Assembly: GCA_905215385.1 (NCBI GenBank)
Contig: CAJMPY010000034.1
Coordinates: 1 to 17,451 of the forward strand
Source: an uncultured bacterium
GTDB taxonomy: Bacteria > Actinomycetota > Coriobacteriia > Coriobacteriales > Coriobacteriaceae
DNA: 17,451 nt
Reading direction: 5' to 3'
Program-made: the position numbers and the translations under genes
The notes under the pieces: generated by a model
The model's input: only the letters and a program-made list of their open reading frames with translations
Databases searched by the model: none
Told to the model about the DNA's origin: nothing
Shown: positions 1-7,253 of the stretch, in pieces
Position numbering within the stretch: position 1 is the stretch's first letter
Layout of the letters: each line of letters begins with the position of its first letter

Positions 1-698
1 TCGTTGATGATGCAGGTCTTGCCCTTGATGTCACCGATGATGCCCATGACCTCGGCGGCGTTGTGGCGCGGACGGCCCTTGTGGGCGATGGCCAGGTCGC
101 AGCCGAGCATGTCGGAGAGCTTCTTGGCGGCCTTGGCACGACCCACGTCGGGGGAGACGACAACCAGGTTGTCGGTGTCGAAGTGCATGTCGTTGTAGTA
201 CTGGCCAAACAGCGGCAGCGCGGACAGGTGGTTAACCGGGATATCGAAGAAGCCCTGGATCTGACCCTGGTGCAGGTCGAGGGTGATGATGCGGTTGACG
301 CCGGCGCGCTCGAGCAGGTTGGCGACGAGGCGGGCGGTGATGGGCTCGCGCGGGCCGGCCTTGCGGTCCTGGCGGGCATAGCCGTAGTGGGTGATAACGG
401 CGGTGATGGAGCGGGCGGATGCGCGCTTGGCAGCGTCGGTGGCGATGAGCAGCTCCATGAGCATGTCGTTGACGTTGCCGCCGGCCACGGACTGAATCAG
501 GAAGACGTCGGCGCCGCGGACGGTCTCGTCGTAGCGGGCGTAAATCTCACCGTTGGCGAACTGCTTTAGCGTAAGGCCCGAAAGCTCGACCCCAAGGTAC
601 TCAGCAATCTTCTGAGCGAGGGGACGGTTGGAGGAACCGGAATACACACGGATGGACTTGCGCATATTCTCCGACTTCTCGGGATCATTAATCGGCAT
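1..698 (-). CDS. prs: Ribose-phosphate pyrophosphokinase (PRPP synthetase), 3' end cut by window edge
   Basis: Transfers pyrophosphate from ATP to ribose 5-phosphate, giving PRPP for purine, pyrimidine, His, Trp and NAD synthesis in the cytosol. The first 232 residues are visible, of the roughly 315-330 usual for class I enzymes. The N-terminal part reads SGSSNRPLAQKIAEYLGV. It is followed by FANGEIYARYDETVRG, the catalytic flexible loop YARQDRK, and the signature DLHQGQIQGFFDIP. The visible part stops at CIIN, just before the expected DDMIDTAGT-like PRPP-binding loop. The start is ATG at 698, with an AAAGGAG-type ribosome site about seven bases upstream. A terminator lies between it and glmU, so it probably has its own promoter; a TACAAT candidate sits at 744-749. 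The family call is secure from the motifs. Only completeness is unknown. Confidence 0.95.
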   Translation of the reverse strand, partial: MPINDPEKSENMRKSIRVYSGSSNRPLAQKIAEYLGVELSGLTLKQFANGEIYARYDETVRGADVFLIQSVAGGNVNDMLMELLIATDAAKRASARSITAVITHYGYARQDRKAGPREPITARLVANLLERAGVNRIITLDLHQGQIQGFFDIPVNHLSALPLFGQYYNDMHFDTDNLVVVSPDVGRAKAAKKLSDMLGCDLAIAHKGRPRHNAAEVMGIIGDIKGKTCIIN

Positions 699-743
699 TA
701 CCCTTCTCCTTTAATATCGAATGCCATATAGATGCCTTGTTGC

Positions 744-749
744 ATTGTA
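744..749 (-). promoter_or_regulatory. Candidate -10 element (TACAAT) for prs
   Basis: On the minus strand the hexamer TACAAT sits about 46 bases upstream of the prs start codon. No convincing -35 hexamer lies 16-18 bases upstream of it. A TTGACG is present at 791-796, but too far away. The same TACAAT hexamer precedes folP and coaX in this window, which modestly supports it. Confidence 0.4.
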
Positions 750-839
750 ACCGCGCGGCGGGGCTTATCGGGTCTTGATAACGTCTTTACCGTCAACGGA
801 CACGAACCGACCACTCTCCGGCCGCGCAGGTCAGCATAG

Positions 840-873
840 AAAAAGGAGCCGTCCCCATGGAACAGCTCCTTTT
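840..873 (-). terminator. Intrinsic terminator after glmU
   Basis: AAAAGGAGC at 841-849 pairs with GCTCCTTTT at 865-873 as a perfect 9-bp stem. Read on the minus strand, the stem ends in a run of five T (844 to 840). It lies 16 bases past the glmU stop codon and upstream of prs, so it separates the two genes transcriptionally. Confidence 0.85.
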
Positions 874-888
874 GCGCTTGGTAAAACG

Positions 889-2301
889 TTATACCTCGTC
901 GTCCTCGTGCAGGCGGCGGCGGTAATCGGCGGCCCAGCCCTCAATATTTACCTGACGGGCGCGGCCCAGACCGAGTGCGTCTGCCGGGACCGGCTCGGTG
1001 ATGACGGAGCCGGCGGCAACGAGCGCGCCGTCGCCGATCTGGGCGGGCGCGACCATCATGGTATCGGAGCCGATGAAGGCATCCTTGCCGATGACGGTCT
1101 TGTGCTTGTGCACGCCGTCGTAGTTGCAGGTGATGGAGCCCGCACCCACGTTGACGCCGGGGCCCATGGTGGTATCGCCGATGTAGGACAGGTGCGGCAC
1201 CTTGGAGCCCTCGCCGATCGTGGACTTCTTGATCTCCACGTGCGTGCCGGCCTTGGAACCGTCGAGCATGTGGGTACCCGGGCGCAGGTAGGCGCGCGGG
1301 CCGCAGTCGACGCCGTTCTCGATGACGGCCTCGATGGCGATGGTCTCATCGATGGTGCAGCCGCTGCCGACGGTGGTGTCGGTGAGACGGCTGTTGGGGC
1401 CGAGCTGGCACTCATCGCCCACGGTGACGTGGCCGATCAGGTGCGTCTGCGGCCACACGACGGTATCGCGGCCAATGGTGGCGTCGGGGCCAATCCAGGC
1501 CTGCGTGGGATCGATGAAGGTGACGCCTTCGGCCATCCAGTGCTCGTTGATGCGGTCGCGCGCGATGGCGGTGAGCTGCGCGAGCTGGATGCGGCTGTTG
1601 ACGCCCAGGCCGTCGCGGTAGTCATCGCAGTGGAAGATGGAGACTGCCTGGCCGTGGCCTTTGAGGATCTCGAGCATGTCGGGCAGGTAGTACTCGGACT
1701 GCGCGTTGTCGTTGCCGATCTCGTCGATGTGGGCGGCGAGCTGCGCGCCGTCGAAGGCGTAGCAGCCGGCGTTGCACTCGAGCAGCGTGGCGGCCTGCTC
1801 GGGCGTGCAGTCCTTCTGCTCGATGATGCGCTCGATCTGGCCGTCGGCGCCCAGCTTGATGCGGCCGTAGCCGAAGGGGTCGGGCGGGGTCATGGTCATG
1901 ACGGTGCAGGCGAGCTCGCCGGTGGCGACGGTCTGCGCGAACTTGGCGACGGTGTCGGCAGTGATGAGCGGCAGGTCGCCGTTGAGCACGACGACCGGGC
2001 CTTGCGTGATGCCGCAGGCCTCGAGCGCGACTTTCACGGCGTGGCCGGTGCCCAGGCGCTCGGTCTGCTCGACGCACTCGACCTTGGTGGTGCTGGTGGC
2101 GTAGGCGCCGTCGATGAGGGCGCGCATCTCGTCGGCGTGGCTGCCGATGACGACTACGACGCGGTTGCAGCCGGCCTTGATGGTGGCGTCGACGATCCAC
2201 TGGACCATGGGCTTACCCAGGATCTTGTGCGAAACCTTGCAGTGGTTCGACTTCATGCGGGTGCCCTCGCCGGCAGCGAGGATAATTGCGGTTGCGTCCA
2301 T
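889..2301 (-). CDS. glmU: Bifunctional GlmU: GlcN-1-P acetyltransferase / GlcNAc-1-P uridylyltransferase
   Basis: Makes UDP-GlcNAc for peptidoglycan and cell-envelope synthesis in the cytosol: acetylation of GlcN-1-P, then uridylyl transfer. The protein is 470 aa, close to the usual length of about 456. The N-terminal pyrophosphorylase domain opens with IILAAGEGTRMKS (residues 6-18) and has GTGHAVKVAL and VVLNGDLPL. The C-terminal half is a hexapeptide-repeat left-handed beta helix. It carries the acetyltransferase region VPHLSYIGDTTMGPGVNVGAG and ITCNYDG. The start is ATG at 2301, preceded by GGAGATCAC. The frame stays open for 70 more codons upstream, but those residues do not resemble the family and lie in the divergent intergenic region. 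One oddity is the usual PKVLH segment, which here reads CKVSH, lacking the proline. Confidence 0.96.
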   Translation of the reverse strand: MDATAIILAAGEGTRMKSNHCKVSHKILGKPMVQWIVDATIKAGCNRVVVVIGSHADEMRALIDGAYATSTTKVECVEQTERLGTGHAVKVALEACGITQGPVVVLNGDLPLITADTVAKFAQTVATGELACTVMTMTPPDPFGYGRIKLGADGQIERIIEQKDCTPEQAATLLECNAGCYAFDGAQLAAHIDEIGNDNAQSEYYLPDMLEILKGHGQAVSIFHCDDYRDGLGVNSRIQLAQLTAIARDRINEHWMAEGVTFIDPTQAWIGPDATIGRDTVVWPQTHLIGHVTVGDECQLGPNSRLTDTTVGSGCTIDETIAIEAVIENGVDCGPRAYLRPGTHMLDGSKAGTHVEIKKSTIGEGSKVPHLSYIGDTTMGPGVNVGAGSITCNYDGVHKHKTVIGKDAFIGSDTMMVAPAQIGDGALVAAGSVITEPVPADALGLGRARQVNIEGWAADYRRRLHEDDEV

Positions 2302-2333
2302 GTGATCTCCTGTTACGTTATAGAGACGTGTGT

Positions 2334-2361
2334 TTGGAAACGATACACGGCGCAATATGAT
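2334..2361 (+). promoter_or_regulatory. Candidate sigma-70-type promoter for ecfT-ecfA
   Basis: TTGGAA at 2334-2339, a 16-base spacer and TATGAT at 2356-2361 give a good -35/-10 pair on the plus strand. It lies in the gap between the divergent glmU and ecfT, about 135 bases before the ecfT start. No competing strong pair was found on the minus strand for glmU. Confidence 0.55.
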
Positions 2362-2494
2362 ACCGCAGGCATATGATGAGCGCGTAACGATTGGTTTGCG
2401 GCGGTTGAGGCTTGCGCCGCCGGCGTGGCGTTTGCACTGCTTGCGTGCGGCGTTGGCGGTGCTGCGGAGCTGTTGTTTGAGCGAGGGGACGGGG

Positions 2495-3388
2495 GTGCCC
2501 GTGGACAACATACGAGAGGAGTTTGGCGGCGAGCCCGTCGCGGCATTCTCGATGTCGCATCCGGCTGTGCCGGCACTCTATATAGTGCTGACGCTGGGAC
2601 TCACTATGTTCTCGATGCAGCCGGTGCTGATTGCGCTGTCACTTGCGGGCGGGCTGGCGTATGGATTTGCGACGCGTGGGGCTGCCCACACGCTAGGCGC
2701 ACTTCGCTGGCAGCTGCCGGTGATTTTGATTATCGCGCTGGTCAATCCGCTGTTTAGCGCTTCGGGTTCGACGGAGCTGTTTCGCATCGGCGTGCGCGCG
2801 GTGTATCTGGAGAGCATGGTATACGGCCTGTGCATGGGCGGGCTGTTTGTGGCGAGCGTGCTGTGGTTTGAGGCCGCGGCATCGATGCTCGAATACGACA
2901 AGGTACTCGCGCTGCTGGGCAATGCCGCGCCGGTGATTGCGCTCATGATCTCGATGTGCATGAGGCTTATCCCGCAGTTTTTGCGCCGCGGTCGTACGGT
3001 GCTGGCGGTGCAGGATGCGATTGATGTGCCGGGCAGCGCGCCGGCCGACCCCGTGCGTTCGCGTTTGCGGGCATCGAGTGTGTTGATGGGCTGGGGCATG
3101 GAAGATTCGCTGGAGCGCGCGGACGCGATGCGCTCGCGCGGGTGGGGTGCCGCGACGCGTCGTACGACGTATGCGCGGTATCGACTGGGGCGCAGCGACG
3201 TTGCCGCGCTGGCTGGGCTTGCGGTGTTTGGTGCCGCCGCGGTGGCGGTGGCATGGACCGCGACAACGCAGTATTCGTTTTATCCGCAGCTCTCGGTGCC
3301 GGCGCCGTGGCGGGGCTATGTCGTGTACGCTGCCTGGATGATGCTGCCTTGCGCGTTGCACGCGATTGATGAGAAGAGGTTTGGCTGA
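2495..3388 (+). CDS. ecfT: Energy-coupling factor transporter transmembrane protein EcfT (CbiQ family)
   Basis: Membrane scaffold of an ECF-type ABC importer that couples the ATPases to a vitamin- or metal-binding S component. The 297-aa protein has several hydrophobic segments: LYIVLTLGLTMF, PVLIALSLAGGLAYG, LPVILIIALVNPLF, VYGLCMGGLFVASVLWF and a C-terminal pair. It also has the EcfT coupling-helix region with Ala-Met-Arg-Ser-Arg-Gly (ADAMRSRGWGA), the motif that docks on the ATPases. GTG at 2495 is chosen because GAGGGG lies six bases upstream. GTG at 2501 and ATG at 2552 are alternatives, and the recognisable family homology starts near the latter (SHPAVPALY). The open frame continues back to 2330, but those residues look non-coding. 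Its stop overlaps the start of the ATPase gene (TGATG), which indicates translational coupling. Confidence 0.88.
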   Translation: MPVDNIREEFGGEPVAAFSMSHPAVPALYIVLTLGLTMFSMQPVLIALSLAGGLAYGFATRGAAHTLGALRWQLPVILIIALVNPLFSASGSTELFRIGVRAVYLESMVYGLCMGGLFVASVLWFEAAASMLEYDKVLALLGNAAPVIALMISMCMRLIPQFLRRGRTVLAVQDAIDVPGSAPADPVRSRLRASSVLMGWGMEDSLERADAMRSRGWGAATRRTTYARYRLGRSDVAALAGLAVFGAAAVAVAWTATTQYSFYPQLSVPAPWRGYVVYAAWMMLPCALHAIDEKRFG

Positions 3389-5031
3389 TGGCTCGGTTGG
3401 ATAGGGGCCCGGTGTCGGGCGCGGCGTGCGGCCCGGATATTCCGGCGATTGAGGTGCAGGGCCTTAGTTTTGCCTATCCCGGGGCCGAGGCACCGGTGCT
3501 CGAGGGGCTTGATTGGCGTGTTCCCCAAGGTGCATTTGCGCTGCTTGTTGGCGGTACCGGATCGGGTAAGTCGACGCTGCTGTCGCTGCTCAAGCCCGAG
3601 ATCGCTCCGGCGGGCGAGCGCACTGGCGATGCGCGCGTGCTGGGCGAGAACGTTGCCGACATGGACGTGCGGGCATCGGCGGAGCGCGTGGGCTACGTGT
3701 TTCAGGATCCCGAGAACCAGATCGTGTGCGAAACCGTGTGGCACGAGATGGCGTTTGGCCTGGAAAACTTGGGGCTAGCACGTGATGAGATGCGCCGTCG
3801 CGTAGCTGAGACTAGCTATTTCTTTGGGCTGGAAGATTGGCTTCACCGCGATACTGACACGCTTTCGGGTGGTCGCAAACAGTTGCTGTCGTTGGCGGCC
3901 GTTCTGGCGCTGCGCCCGCGCGTGCTACTGCTCGACGAGCCCACGTCTCAGCTCGATCCCGTTGCCGAGAAGAATTTCCTGCACGCGCTGTTTCGTGTGA
4001 ATCGCGAGCTGGGCTGCACGGTTGTTGTGGCGACGCATCAGCCGCGCCCAATGCTCGAATACGCGACGCGTGCGTACCGGATTGAGGACGGTCGCGTGCG
4101 CGAGGTGGCAGATATGGCTTCTTTGGGACGCCGAGAATCGCTGTTTTCCGATGACATGTTGGGGTGGGGTGCCATCCGATGTGCAAAAAACGGAGTATTC
4201 AGCAGGCGTGAGGACAATTTGGACTCTCTGGAGACGCCCGGGGACGTATCGAGCGCGAAAAAAAGTTCGGAATTGGACAAATCGTCCGAATTTGTGGCGC
4301 AAACGTCGCTCGAGAACGGCTCGGAAGCCTTCCCGCGCACGGATGGGAGCAGAATACTCCAAAAAATGCACGCTGGGTCGGCTACCACCCTGTCGGAAGG
4401 CTGGTTTCGCTACGATCGCGCGGGCGGTTGGGTGCTGCGCGGGCTCGATGCGTCGTTTTCGGCTGGCGCGGTGCATGCAGTCGTGGGCGGAAACGGCTGC
4501 GGCAAGTCGACGATGCTCTCGGTGCTGGCGAAGACCGCCAAGCTGCAGCGCGGCCGCATGGTGCGCGGAGCGGCCTCGGCGGCGCTGCTGCCTCAGAACC
4601 CCAAAGCATTGCTGGTTGCCGAGACGGTTCACGATGAGCTGATGGAATGGGCCTCGACCTGCGGATATGACGAGAACTTGGCGCGGGAGCGTTCGGCGAG
4701 CTTGGGGCTGTCGGGTCTGGATGGGCGCCATCCGTACGATCTTTCGGACGGGCAGCGTCAACTGCTTGCATTGGCAAAACTGCTGCTAATCGGCCCCGAA
4801 CTGCTATTGCTCGATGAGCCCACCAAGGGTCTAGACCTGTTCAGCCGCCGCATCATCGCCCGCGCCCTGCGTGACCATGCGAAGGTTGGTGGCACCGTCA
4901 TCATGGCCACGCACGATCTGGATTTTGCCGAGCAGGTTGCCGATGACGTTGCCATGATGTTTGACGGTGAGATTGCCTGCATGGAGCCGCCGGCCGACTT
5001 CTTTGCCGACAACGTGTTTTATAGGGCGTGA
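3388..5031 (+). CDS. ecfA: Fused double ATPase of an ECF transporter (EcfA1-EcfA2)
   Basis: A single 547-aa chain carries both ABC nucleotide-binding domains that power an ECF importer at the inner face of the membrane. Domain 1 has Walker A GGTGSGKST (55-63), Q-loop FQDPENQ (105-111), signature LSGGRKQ (159-165), Walker B VLLLDEPT (179-186) and an ATHQ H-loop (215-218). Domain 2 has Walker A GGNGCGKST (367-375), Q-loop LPQNPK (401-406), signature LSDGQRQ (452-458), Walker B LLLLDEPT (472-479) and ATHD (507-510). All core motifs are kept in both halves. The domains are joined by a roughly 75-residue hydrophilic linker (about 260-335) without recognisable fold. That linker is bounded in the DNA by an inverted repeat. 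The start ATG overlaps the ecfT stop by one base. No clear terminator follows before the convergent LuxR gene, whose stop is 25 bases away. Confidence 0.92.
   Translation: MARLDRGPVSGAACGPDIPAIEVQGLSFAYPGAEAPVLEGLDWRVPQGAFALLVGGTGSGKSTLLSLLKPEIAPAGERTGDARVLGENVADMDVRASAERVGYVFQDPENQIVCETVWHEMAFGLENLGLARDEMRRRVAETSYFFGLEDWLHRDTDTLSGGRKQLLSLAAVLALRPRVLLLDEPTSQLDPVAEKNFLHALFRVNRELGCTVVVATHQPRPMLEYATRAYRIEDGRVREVADMASLGRRESLFSDDMLGWGAIRCAKNGVFSRREDNLDSLETPGDVSSAKKSSELDKSSEFVAQTSLENGSEAFPRTDGSRILQKMHAGSATTLSEGWFRYDRAGGWVLRGLDASFSAGAVHAVVGGNGCGKSTMLSVLAKTAKLQRGRMVRGAASAALLPQNPKALLVAETVHDELMEWASTCGYDENLARERSASLGLSGLDGRHPYDLSDGQRQLLALAKLLLIGPELLLLDEPTKGLDLFSRRIIARALRDHAKVGGTVIMATHDLDFAEQVADDVAMMFDGEIACMEPPADFFADNVFYRA
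4181..4371. repeat. Inverted repeat bounding the inter-domain linker of ecfA
   Basis: The left arm, 4181-4200, reads GTGCAAAAAACGGAGTATTC. The right arm, 4352-4371, reads GAATACTCCAAAAAATGCAC. As inverted copies they match over the outer GTGCA/TGCAC and the inner GGAGTATTC/GAATACTCC. The A-rich middle block lies in the same orientation in both arms, so it mismatches. Between the arms lies a smaller stem, GGAC at 4275-4278 with GTCC at 4284-4287, flanked by AATT on both sides. The unit covers codons 265-328, which is most of the linker, and is open in the ecfA frame. It looks like an in-frame palindromic insertion, which is an inference. Confidence 0.6.
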
Positions 5032-5055
5032 GCGGGTTCGCGGGCGAGAACGGTC

Positions 5056-5838
5056 TTACTGCTTGAGCGCCGTGTACTGCTGAAGGAGCGCCATGAGCCC
5101 AACGCGGCTGTTGACCTGTGTTTTTCGAAAGATGTTCTCCAGATGCTTTTTAACGGTGCCGGTGCTGATGGATAGCTCTTCGGCGATGGCCGCATTGTCC
5201 ATGCCCGATAACACGCAACGACACACATCGATTTCGCGCGCTGAGACGTCGTAGTCGTGAGCAAATACGATTTCAGACGAACTGCGGTCGGCGCGTACAC
5301 GCCATTTTGATAGTCGGTTTGTGAGGTGCGGTTCGATGAGCTCAAGGATTTGAACTTCACGATCGCTAAAGTCGCCTTCTTCTTTCTTGCGATTAAGATT
5401 GAGCGATCCCAAAAAGCCCTCGTCATTAAAGAAACTGACGTTGACGACGTGGCGGCCGCCAAGATAATCCTTCATATAACTGCTGTCGATATCGCCAGGG
5501 CTGAGCTGATCGGACTCGCGCAGCACCGTCGAGCGCGTAAGATTGCGGTGGGCGACGATCATGTCCTGCTGCCAGTACTTTTCGGTGTAGAGCTCGAGCA
5601 TCCCAGCGGGGACATCGATGCCAAGAGGGTCAAGAAAGACGCGCGTTTTCCATTCTTGCGGGGTGGATACGAGATCCCTGGAAAGGTCGCTCAGGAAAAA
5701 TGCAGCCGACTCGTAGGGGATGAGAAAACGCAGCTTTTTGAGGACGGTCGAGCGAAACTCGCGGTCGCTGTCGATGGAATTAATCGAAAGCACGAGATCG
5801 TTTAAGCAGAGCCATTCAGAATCGGACAAAAAGCTCAA
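5056..5838 (-). CDS. LuxR-family transcriptional regulator with N-terminal sensor-like domain
   Basis: Probable DNA-binding regulator of the divergent transporter/hydrolase cluster. The 260-aa protein ends in a LuxR-type helix-turn-helix (residues about 198-250): SAREIDVCRCVLSGMDNAAI, then AEELSISTGTVKKHLENIF and KTQVNSRVGL. Residues 15-170 form an alpha/beta region with AAFFLSD and YWQQDMIVAH, which could be a GAF-like ligand-binding domain. There is no receiver-domain phosphorylation motif and no membrane segment, so the signal is probably a small molecule. The start is TTG at 5838, because GGAGG lies five bases before it and no ATG is available in frame nearby. The gene is visibly less GC-rich than ecfA beside it. 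The target assignment rests only on divergence from the MFS gene. Confidence 0.87.
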   Translation of the reverse strand: MSFLSDSEWLCLNDLVLSINSIDSDREFRSTVLKKLRFLIPYESAAFFLSDLSRDLVSTPQEWKTRVFLDPLGIDVPAGMLELYTEKYWQQDMIVAHRNLTRSTVLRESDQLSPGDIDSSYMKDYLGGRHVVNVSFFNDEGFLGSLNLNRKKEEGDFSDREVQILELIEPHLTNRLSKWRVRADRSSSEIVFAHDYDVSAREIDVCRCVLSGMDNAAIAEELSISTGTVKKHLENIFRKTQVNSRVGLMALLQQYTALKQ

Positions 5839-5855
5839 GATGACCTCCGATGAGA

Positions 5856-5896
5856 TTGCGTAGTGGTTTAGCTGGCATTTTAGTTAATTTGCGTAG
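5856..5896. promoter_or_regulatory. Candidate operator: paired TTGCGTAG direct repeats near LuxR promoter
   Basis: TTGCGTAG occurs at 5856-5863 and again at 5889-5896. They are 33 bp apart, about three helical turns, so both face the same side of the DNA. Between them lies a minus-strand TAAAAT (5877-5882) that could be the -10 of the LuxR gene. The arrangement suits autoregulation, but no other copy in the window confirms a binding site. Confidence 0.35.
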
Positions 5897-5935
5897 AGAT
5901 ACTACTCCTTTTTTCGAATGATGATAAGCCGTTAG

Positions 5936-6000
5936 CCGAATGGTTTCGGTGAGGGGCCAATCGCAAAATATGAATACCTAAGAGCCAGGGCCCGGTTCTC
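5936..6000. promoter_or_regulatory. Inverted repeats upstream of the first MFS gene
   Basis: The 201-bp gap between the divergent LuxR and MFS genes holds two short dyads: CCGAA (5936-5940) with TTCGG (5945-5949), and a GGGCCC-centred dyad (5982-5998; GAGCC against GGTTC outside). No clear -35/-10 pair for the MFS gene was found, which would fit an activator-dependent promoter. Either dyad could be an operator. The evidence is symmetry alone. Confidence 0.3.
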
Positions 6001-6039
6001 CAAGCTGTTTGATTATTCCGACTTATTAAAGGAGTCATC

Positions 6040-7251
6040 ATGGAAGAGAAGCTTCCTTCATGGCGTTGGGCGATTGTTTCAGTCGTTTGCTTGCTGTGCT
6101 TTATGGCTAACTACATGCAGTACCAGGTCTCAGCACTCGCCGTCGAGGTCATGCCTATGCTCAATATCGATACCGTCGGCTTTTCGATGCTGTTCCTCGT
6201 TCCTATGCTTACCGCCGTTTTCTTCTCAATTCCGCTGGGTGCCCTTGGTGACCGTATCGGTTCTAAGAAAGTTGTCACGGTTTGCACCGCAATTTCGGTT
6301 GCCGGCGGTTTTCTCCGTTGCTTTACGCTCGATTCGTTCACGATGCAGATGGCATCGATGTTCCTGATTGGCATGGGAATCTCGGCACTCAACGCCAACC
6401 TCATCAAGGTGCTCGGCACCTGGTTCCGTGAACAGACTGGTTTCGCCATGGGCTTGTTCTACGCGGCTTCGTGCGTTGCCATCGTTGTCGCTCAGATCTG
6501 TGCTGGCTTGTTCGGCAGCGTCTTTAACTCTTATATGGTCGCTGCTGTCGTCATGACCATCTCCTGGGTTCTTTGGACTGTGCTTGACCGAGATGTGCCC
6601 GAGGGGCAATCGCTCCCCGAGCCCGAGCCCGTGCTCGACTACCTTAAGGTTGCTATCAAGAGTCCTGGCGTATGGCTAATCTCCGCTGGCGTCGGTTTTG
6701 GACTTGCTTCTACCACTGCCTATGCCGGTTTCCTGCCTCAGGCGCTTCAGCTTGGCAAGGGCATAGACGTCGCCACTGCTGGTTTCATGGCCGCAATTGT
6801 TACCGTTGGCAGCTTTTTCGGCTGCATCGTGGGGCCTGCGTTCTGCGATAAGCTTGGAAAGTTCAAGGGTTTTCTCATCGTCACTACTCTCATCGGTGCC
6901 ATATCGATGTTCGTGACGTGGTACACCCCGGTCGGCTTCCTTCTGTGGACGATTTTGGTCATCAATGGCTTCTTTACCGCCATCAACGGCCCGATTATGC
7001 AGTCCATGCCTGTTCTCCTTCCCGAGATTGGTGATAAGTATGCCGGTTCCGCTGGCGGTATCGTGGGCACCGTCTCCCTGCTCATGAGCTATTTCCTGCC
7101 CATCGGTATCTCTGCCGTTGCTGGTGCCGACTACACTGTGAACATGGGTCTCGAGAGCCTCTGCTTCCTGCTTTCCGTAGTTCCGGTTTTCTTTCTGCCC
7201 GAGCTCGGCCGCAAGGCCATGCAGGCTGCCGCCGCTAAGGATGGTGAGTAG
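6040..7251 (+). CDS. MFS transporter, first of a paralogous pair
   Basis: Predicted secondary transporter of the major facilitator superfamily in the cytoplasmic membrane. Its 403 aa and roughly twelve hydrophobic segments fit the family. The loop after TM2 reads GALGDRIGSKK, the MFS motif A. The first segment ends in ANYMQYQVSALA. A late segment reads GPIMQSMPVLLP, then GSAGGIVGTVSLLMSYFLPIG. Both regions are mirrored in the second MFS gene at 8909. The start is ATG at 6040 with AAAGGAG about six bases upstream. The gene heads an apparent operon: the amidohydrolase starts two bases after its stop. Substrate is unknown; co-transcription with a YtcJ-type hydrolase suggests that it imports the hydrolase's amide-type substrate or exports a product. 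Confidence 0.9.
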   Translation: MEEKLPSWRWAIVSVVCLLCFMANYMQYQVSALAVEVMPMLNIDTVGFSMLFLVPMLTAVFFSIPLGALGDRIGSKKVVTVCTAISVAGGFLRCFTLDSFTMQMASMFLIGMGISALNANLIKVLGTWFREQTGFAMGLFYAASCVAIVVAQICAGLFGSVFNSYMVAAVVMTISWVLWTVLDRDVPEGQSLPEPEPVLDYLKVAIKSPGVWLISAGVGFGLASTTAYAGFLPQALQLGKGIDVATAGFMAAIVTVGSFFGCIVGPAFCDKLGKFKGFLIVTTLIGAISMFVTWYTPVGFLLWTILVINGFFTAINGPIMQSMPVLLPEIGDKYAGSAGGIVGTVSLLMSYFLPIGISAVAGADYTVNMGLESLCFLLSVVPVFFLPELGRKAMQAAAAKDGE

Positions 7252-7253
7252 CC

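Noticed and set aside
63..569. Open frame on the plus strand opposite prs
   Set aside because: Same composition pattern as other shadow frames; prs on the other strand has clear motifs.
775..2376. 533-codon open frame on the plus strand opposite glmU
   Set aside because: It is Ala/Gly/Asp/Val-rich, lacks a ribosome site and any domain motif, and mirrors the strongly supported glmU frame. Long antisense frames are expected in GC-rich genes.
5032..5055. Terminator between the convergent ecfA and LuxR genes
   Set aside because: Only a 4-bp GTTC/GAAC stem is seen, with no T-run.
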